This document shows positions 5,932 through 8,825 of a DNA stretch of 8,825 nt, in pieces; position 1 is the first letter of the stretch, and each line of letters opens with the position of its first letter. A model generated the notes under the pieces. The model searched no databases, had not been told where the DNA came from, and saw only the letters and a program-made list of their open reading frames with translations. Source of the DNA: Pseudomonadota bacterium. GTDB taxonomy: Bacteria > Pseudomonadota > Alphaproteobacteria > Sphingomonadales > Sphingomonadaceae. The stretch lies in NCBI GenBank assembly GCA_023432995.1, contig JAEZES010000304.1, forward strand, positions 1-8,825. The letters run 5' to 3'. The translations under genes were made by a program, and so were the position numbers.

Positions 5932-6468
5932 ATGGACATCCTCTCGGCCAGCACCAGCCTCGCGGGCGAGCTGCTCCAGCGCACCTCGAGCACGGTGCGC
6001 GTGCAGCAGGTGGTGCAGCTGTCGCTGACGCCGGCGTTCTTCCTCGCCGCGATCGGCGCCTTCCTCAACGTGATGAACCAGCGGCTGACCTGGATCGTCG
6101 ACCGGGTCCACGTGCTCGAGCGGGCGGTCGAGGCCAACGTGCCCAACCGCGAGATCGAAGACCTGCCGGTGCTGCGCAAGCGCCGCTGGCATGCGCACCT
6201 GGCGATCAACTTAAGCACCGCCGCCGGGCTGCTGATCTGCGTGGTCGTGGCGCTGACCTTCGTCAGCGCGTTCGTGCGGCCGCCGCTCGGCACGGTCGTC
6301 GCGCTGTGCTGGATCGTCGCCACGACGCTGGTGTTCGGCGCGCTGCTGTTCTTCCTGCTGGAAACGCGCATCGCCACCAAGTCGACCGCCGACACCCGCC
6401 GGCTGTCGCGCAAGCTGGCCACGCGGGAGAAGGACGCCGAAGGCGAGGGGCCGGCCGATCAGGGATAG
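5932..6468 (+). CDS. DUF2721 family membrane protein
   Basis: 178 residues. I recognise the DUF2721 layout. A helix around 24-46 starts SLTPAFFLAAIGAFLNVMN and is followed at once by QRLTWIVDRVHVLERAV (about 47-63), a charged amphipathic stretch typical of the family. A cytoplasmic linker (RKRRWH) leads to two more membrane helices (about 92-116 and 121-147). The C-terminal tail is basic then acidic (about 150-178). There are about three membrane segments; function is unknown. An in-frame ATG at 5848 would add 28 residues with no family resemblance, so I prefer the ATG at 5932, although neither has a strong ribosome binding site. The 3' end overlaps the convergent pirin gene by ten bases. It may be co-transcribed with the small membrane-protein genes upstream. 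Confidence 0.83.
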   Translation: MDILSASTSLAGELLQRTSSTVRVQQVVQLSLTPAFFLAAIGAFLNVMNQRLTWIVDRVHVLERAVEANVPNREIEDLPVLRKRRWHAHLAINLSTAAGLLICVVVALTFVSAFVRPPLGTVVALCWIVATTLVFGALLFFLLETRIATKSTADTRRLSRKLATREKDAEGEGPADQG

Positions 6469-7343
6469 CTGACGGTCTTGGGCTTCTCGGGCAGGGGGAT
6501 GAACTCCTCGGCGTCGCCCGGGATCAGCGGGAAGCGCCCGGCCTGCCAGTCGTGCTTGGCTTGCTCGATGCGCTCGCGGCTCGAGCTGACGAAGTTCCAG
6601 TAGACGTAGCGGTGCGTGGCGAAGGCCTCGCCGCCGAGCAGCATGATCTTGCCGCCGCGGTCGGAGCCCAGCGTCATCGGCTCGCCCGGCTTGAGTACCG
6701 CCAGCGCGTAGAGCTCGAGCGGCTGGCCGTCGAGGCTCGCCTCGCCGCCGACCAGCATGACCGCGCGCTCGTCGACCCCGGCCTCGATCGGGACCGCCCC
6801 GGCCGGGCCGAGGTCGATCTCGGCATAGATCGTCTCGGCGTAGCAGGTCGTGGGCGCGCGCTGGCCCCACAGCTCGCCCATGATGATGCGGGCCCTGACG
6901 CAGGTGTCCTCGAGCAGCGGCAGGTCGCTGACCGCCTCGAACGCCGGGGCCAGCTCCTCGCGGCCGTCGGGCAGCGCGAGCCAGGTCTGCATGCCGTACA
7001 TCGCGGCACCGCCGTTGCGCTCGCTCTGCGGGCTGCGCTCGGAATGGACGATGCCGCTGCCCGCGGTCATCAGGTTCACCGTGCCCGGGCGGATGGTCGA
7101 GAACGTGCCGAGACTGTCGCGGTGGTCGATCGCGCCTTCGAACAGCCAGGTCACCGTGGCGAGGTTGATGTGCGGGTGCGGGCGCACGTCCATCCCCTGG
7201 CCAGCCGCGAGCCGCGCCGGGCCGAACTGGTCGACGAACACGAACGGCCCGACCATGCGGCACTGCGGGCTGGGGATCGCGCGGCGGACCTGGAAGCCGC
7301 CGAGGTCGTGGGTCACCGGGGTGACGGTCTGGAGCAGGGTCAT
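6459..7343 (-). CDS. Pirin family protein (bicupin)
   Basis: 294 residues, normal for bacterial pirins, which are cytoplasmic double-cupin metal proteins. Some (such as E. coli YhhW) show quercetin 2,3-dioxygenase activity, and others have regulatory roles. The N-terminal cupin holds the metal site: H56 and H58 in RPHPHIN, and H100 and E102 in GIVHSER, matching the three His and one Glu of human pirin. Other conserved blocks are GPFVFVDQFGP (about 32-42), FEGAIDHRDSLG (68-79) and MYGMQTWLALP (115-125). The C-terminal cupin runs from about 150 to 240. The ATG at 7343 gives MTLLQTVTPV and no clear ribosome binding site. The gene lies 92 bases after the GST gene on the same strand, and its 3' end overlaps the DUF2721 gene. 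Substrate and metal are unknown. Confidence 0.93.
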   Translation of the reverse strand: MTLLQTVTPVTHDLGGFQVRRAIPSPQCRMVGPFVFVDQFGPARLAAGQGMDVRPHPHINLATVTWLFEGAIDHRDSLGTFSTIRPGTVNLMTAGSGIVHSERSPQSERNGGAAMYGMQTWLALPDGREELAPAFEAVSDLPLLEDTCVRARIIMGELWGQRAPTTCYAETIYAEIDLGPAGAVPIEAGVDERAVMLVGGEASLDGQPLELYALAVLKPGEPMTLGSDRGGKIMLLGGEAFATHRYVYWNFVSSSRERIEQAKHDWQAGRFPLIPGDAEEFIPLPEKPKTVSYP

Positions 7344-7358
7344 GGGACCACGGGATAG

Positions 7359-7387
7359 CCGGTTCCGCACCGGCGGTCGATGACCGC
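7359..7387. other. Two adjacent small inverted repeats between the GST and pirin genes
   Basis: CCGGT (7359-7363) pairs with ACCGG (7369-7373), and GCGGTC (7373-7378) pairs with GACCGC (7382-7387). There is no T run on either strand, so this is not a standard terminator. It could act as an RNA processing or stability element between co-transcribed genes, but such short palindromes are common in G+C-rich DNA. Confidence 0.25.
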
Positions 7388-7435
7388 GCGGGCGTGCGAT
7401 GCGGGGCAACGGCGGCCGGGTAGGGCGTCGCGCCG

Positions 7436-8146
7436 CTAGAGCTGGTCGTCGAGTTCGGGATAGTGGCGGAAGAGGCCTTCCTCGTTGAACGGCAGGCGCC
7501 GCTCGGACGCGAGGTAGGCGGCGATCCCCTCGATCTCGGGCACCGCCGACTGCAGGCCCTCGAGATGCGGCCAGGTGCCGCGCATCGCCTTCATGTAGGC
7601 CGGGAACGCGTAGTCGAGGCCCTCCATGACCTCGAACAGGCTGGTGTCGACGTGGCTCCACTGCTGTCCGAGCGAATAGGGCCCGCCGTGGGCGGCGAGC
7701 GCGTTGTCGAAGTGGATCAGGAACTTGGGCAGGCGGTTGGCACGGAAATCCTGCGCGCGCTCGAACGCCGCATCCATCTGGTCGGCATAATACAGGCTGC
7801 TGGCGATCGGATGATGGACCGAATGCACCTCGGCGACGAGGTCGGTCACGTCGAGCTGCAATTGCATCAGCTGCAGGGCGGTTTCGGGATCGCCCGAGCC
7901 GAGGTCGAACTTGTCGCTCAGGTAGCCGAGGATGTGCGCGACCTGGCCGATGCACAGGTCGTCATCGACGATGTACGGCGGCGCGAACGGGCGGATGCCG
8001 TGCCGCGCGTGCAGGTCCTCGACGAGCGCGTCGGCGCCCTGCTCGCGCGCCATGTCGGTGTAGTCGATCCCGGCCGCCTCCATGAACAGCCGAACGAACT
8101 CGCCGCGGCCGGGAATGCCCGGCCAGTACCACAGCTCGATGCTCAT
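7436..8146 (-). CDS. Glutathione S-transferase family protein
   Basis: 236 residues with the two-domain GST layout. The N-terminal thioredoxin-like part has a candidate catalytic Tyr (Y7) in LWYWPGIPGRGEFVRL, a pattern like Tyr-type (sigma/mu/alpha-like) GSTs, with GRGEFVR matching their RGRAExxR motif. The cis-proline lies in FAPPYIVDDD (P56-P57), and Q68 in CIGQVAHILGYL takes the glutathione-contacting Q/E position. The all-helical C-terminal domain contains the N-capping box S164-x-x-D167 (WSHVDTSLFEVMEGL). Likely cytoplasmic, conjugating or reducing with glutathione; the substrate is unknown. The ATG at 8146 has GGGAGAGG (8158-8151) just upstream and overlaps the bolA stop as ATGA, so it is translationally coupled to bolA. 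Confidence 0.92.
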   Translation of the reverse strand: MSIELWYWPGIPGRGEFVRLFMEAAGIDYTDMAREQGADALVEDLHARHGIRPFAPPYIVDDDLCIGQVAHILGYLSDKFDLGSGDPETALQLMQLQLDVTDLVAEVHSVHHPIASSLYYADQMDAAFERAQDFRANRLPKFLIHFDNALAAHGGPYSLGQQWSHVDTSLFEVMEGLDYAFPAYMKAMRGTWPHLEGLQSAVPEIEGIAAYLASERRLPFNEEGLFRHYPELDDQL

Positions 8147-8421
8147 GCCGCCTCTCCCGGCGCGAAAGCGCGGATGGCCAGCGCGTGCACGCGGTTGCCG
8201 GGGATGTCGCCGAGCGCGCGGTTGACCAGCCGCTGGCGCTCGAGCCGGTTCCTGCCGGCGAAGGCGACGCTCTCGATCACCACGGTGAAATGCGATTCGC
8301 CGCTGCCGTCGTCGCCGCTGTGGCCGCGGTGGCGGGCGCTGTCGTTGATCACCTGGAGCCGCGTCGGCAGGAACGCTTCCTGCAGCAGGATTTCGATCTC
8401 GCGTGCAACGGGTCCGCTCAT
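8143..8421 (-). CDS. BolA family protein
   Basis: 92 residues, the usual size. BolA proteins bind monothiol glutaredoxins, often through a shared [2Fe-2S] cluster with glutathione, and take part in iron and redox homeostasis; some act on transcription. Seen: LQVINDSARHRGH (about 22-34), SHFTVVIES (43-51), FAGRNRLERQRLVNRAL (54-70), where the usual R-H-R is R-Q-R, and the near-invariant His in NRVHALAIRAF (H79), the expected cluster ligand. The start is ATG at 8421, with GGA nine bases upstream. The frame is open further upstream, but that part is antisense-like Arg/Gly/Pro-rich sequence. It overlaps the GST gene by four bases and is divergent from a J-domain protein gene, an arrangement I recall as common in alphaproteobacteria. 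Confidence 0.93.
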   Translation of the reverse strand: MSGPVAREIEILLQEAFLPTRLQVINDSARHRGHSGDDGSGESHFTVVIESVAFAGRNRLERQRLVNRALGDIPGNRVHALAIRAFAPGEAA

Positions 8422-8472
8422 TTGCCGATTCCGGGGGTTTTCATGGCCCTCGCCTATCACCATTGTCGTCCC
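8422..8472. promoter_or_regulatory. Divergent intergenic region between bolA and the J-domain gene
   Basis: These 51 bases separate two outward-facing starts, so promoters for both are expected here or within the 5' ends of the genes. I see no confident -10/-35 pair and no clear operator. There is no obvious ribosome binding site before the plus-strand ATG at 8473. Confidence 0.4.
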
Positions 8473-8825
8473 AATGCGCCCCGACAAGTTCCATGGACGA
8501 TTTGCCCACGCCGGACGAGACTGTGCGGCTCCCGGATGTGGCGAACCCGGCGAGTTCCGCGCCCCCGGGCCGCGCGCGCCGAGCTTCGACGGACCCGGCG
8601 AGTGGCGCTGGCTGTGCCTCGAGCACGTGCGCGAATTCAACGCCGGCTACGACTGGTTCGAGGGCATGACCCCCGACGAAATCCTCGCGGCGCAGTCGCC
8701 GATCGCCGGCTGGCGCACCGACACGCGCGCGTTCCGCCCGGACGCCGGGGTCGACGGGGTCCCGCGCTGGGCCGATTTCGACGACCCGCTCGAGGCGATC
8801 GGCGCGCGCGCGGCGGACATCCGCG
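8473..8825 (+). CDS. J-domain (DnaJ-class) protein, N-terminal part, open at window edge
   Basis: The frame from the ATG at 8473 stays open to the last base (117 complete codons). It has no stop in the window, so a search for complete genes would miss it. It matches my memory of an alphaproteobacterial J-domain protein encoded beside bolA. Its N-terminal part has DCAAPGCGEPGEFRAP (about 16-31), WRWLCLEHVREFNAGYDWF (about 44-62), the block MTPDEILAAQSPIAGWRTDT (about 65-84) and PRWADFDDPLEAIGARAADI. C17, C22, C48 and H51 form a C-x4-C ... C-x2-H pattern that could bind zinc. The J domain itself, with its HPD motif, should lie in the missing C-terminal half, so the co-chaperone assignment rests on recognition of the N-terminal region, not on a visible J domain. 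Confidence 0.82.

Noticed and set aside
5220..7358. Plus-strand open frame of about 710 codons crossing several genes
   Set aside because: It runs out of frame through three membrane-protein genes and antisense through the pirin gene. Its composition is Arg/Gly/Ala-rich with no motif.
1..8825. Mobile elements, CRISPR, tRNA/rRNA genes, toxin-antitoxin or defence systems
   Set aside because: I found no transposase, integrase, regular repeat-spacer array, tRNA-like cloverleaf or known defence domain on either strand.

Overview
The window looks like ordinary chromosomal DNA of an alphaproteobacterium of the order Sphingomonadales (Sphingomonas/Erythrobacteraceae-like). This rests on the very high G+C, strong G/C bias at third codon positions, the gene order hisG-hisD-nusB-thiL, a UrcA-family periplasmic protein, and a bolA gene divergent from a J-domain protein gene. 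The placement comes from memory of gene families and gene order; no database search was possible. I see no tRNA, rRNA, CRISPR array, transposase, integrase or phage gene.

Layout. (1) 1-2778, minus strand: a compact operon reading hisG (short form), hisD, nusB, thiL (cut by the left edge). All three junctions overlap by 1-4 bases, and the start codons run ATG, ATG, GTG, TTG. It combines two histidine-pathway enzymes, a transcription antitermination factor and thiamine monophosphate kinase. (2) 2820-3890, plus strand: a DUF2332 protein divergent from hisG across a 41-base gap. (3) 3891-4122: a leader region with a spaced direct repeat and an inverted repeat. It precedes urcA (4123-4428), a small secreted protein followed by a textbook intrinsic terminator (4453-4487). 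(4) 4521-6468, plus strand: a 49-base imperfect hairpin abutting a ribosome binding site, then four membrane-protein genes. These are a six-helix protein, a three-helix protein, a small protein with an uncertain 5' end, and a DUF2721 protein. (5) 6459-8421, minus strand: bolA and a glutathione S-transferase gene with an ATGA overlap, then a pirin gene. The pirin gene converges on and overlaps the DUF2721 gene by 10 bases. (6) 8473-8825, plus strand: the 5' part of a J-domain protein gene divergent from bolA, open at the right edge.

How the genes fit together. The left operon is housekeeping. HisG catalyses the first step of histidine synthesis and HisD the last. NusB serves rRNA antitermination and ThiL makes thiamine diphosphate. 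The right-hand minus-strand group (BolA, a glutathione transferase, pirin) suggests thiol, iron and redox homeostasis. The central block of small membrane proteins and UrcA is the least understood part. I found no convincing new multi-gene system. The points most worth checking are the hairpin at 4521-4569, the unclear gene start at 5506-5611, and the uncharacterised membrane-protein cluster.
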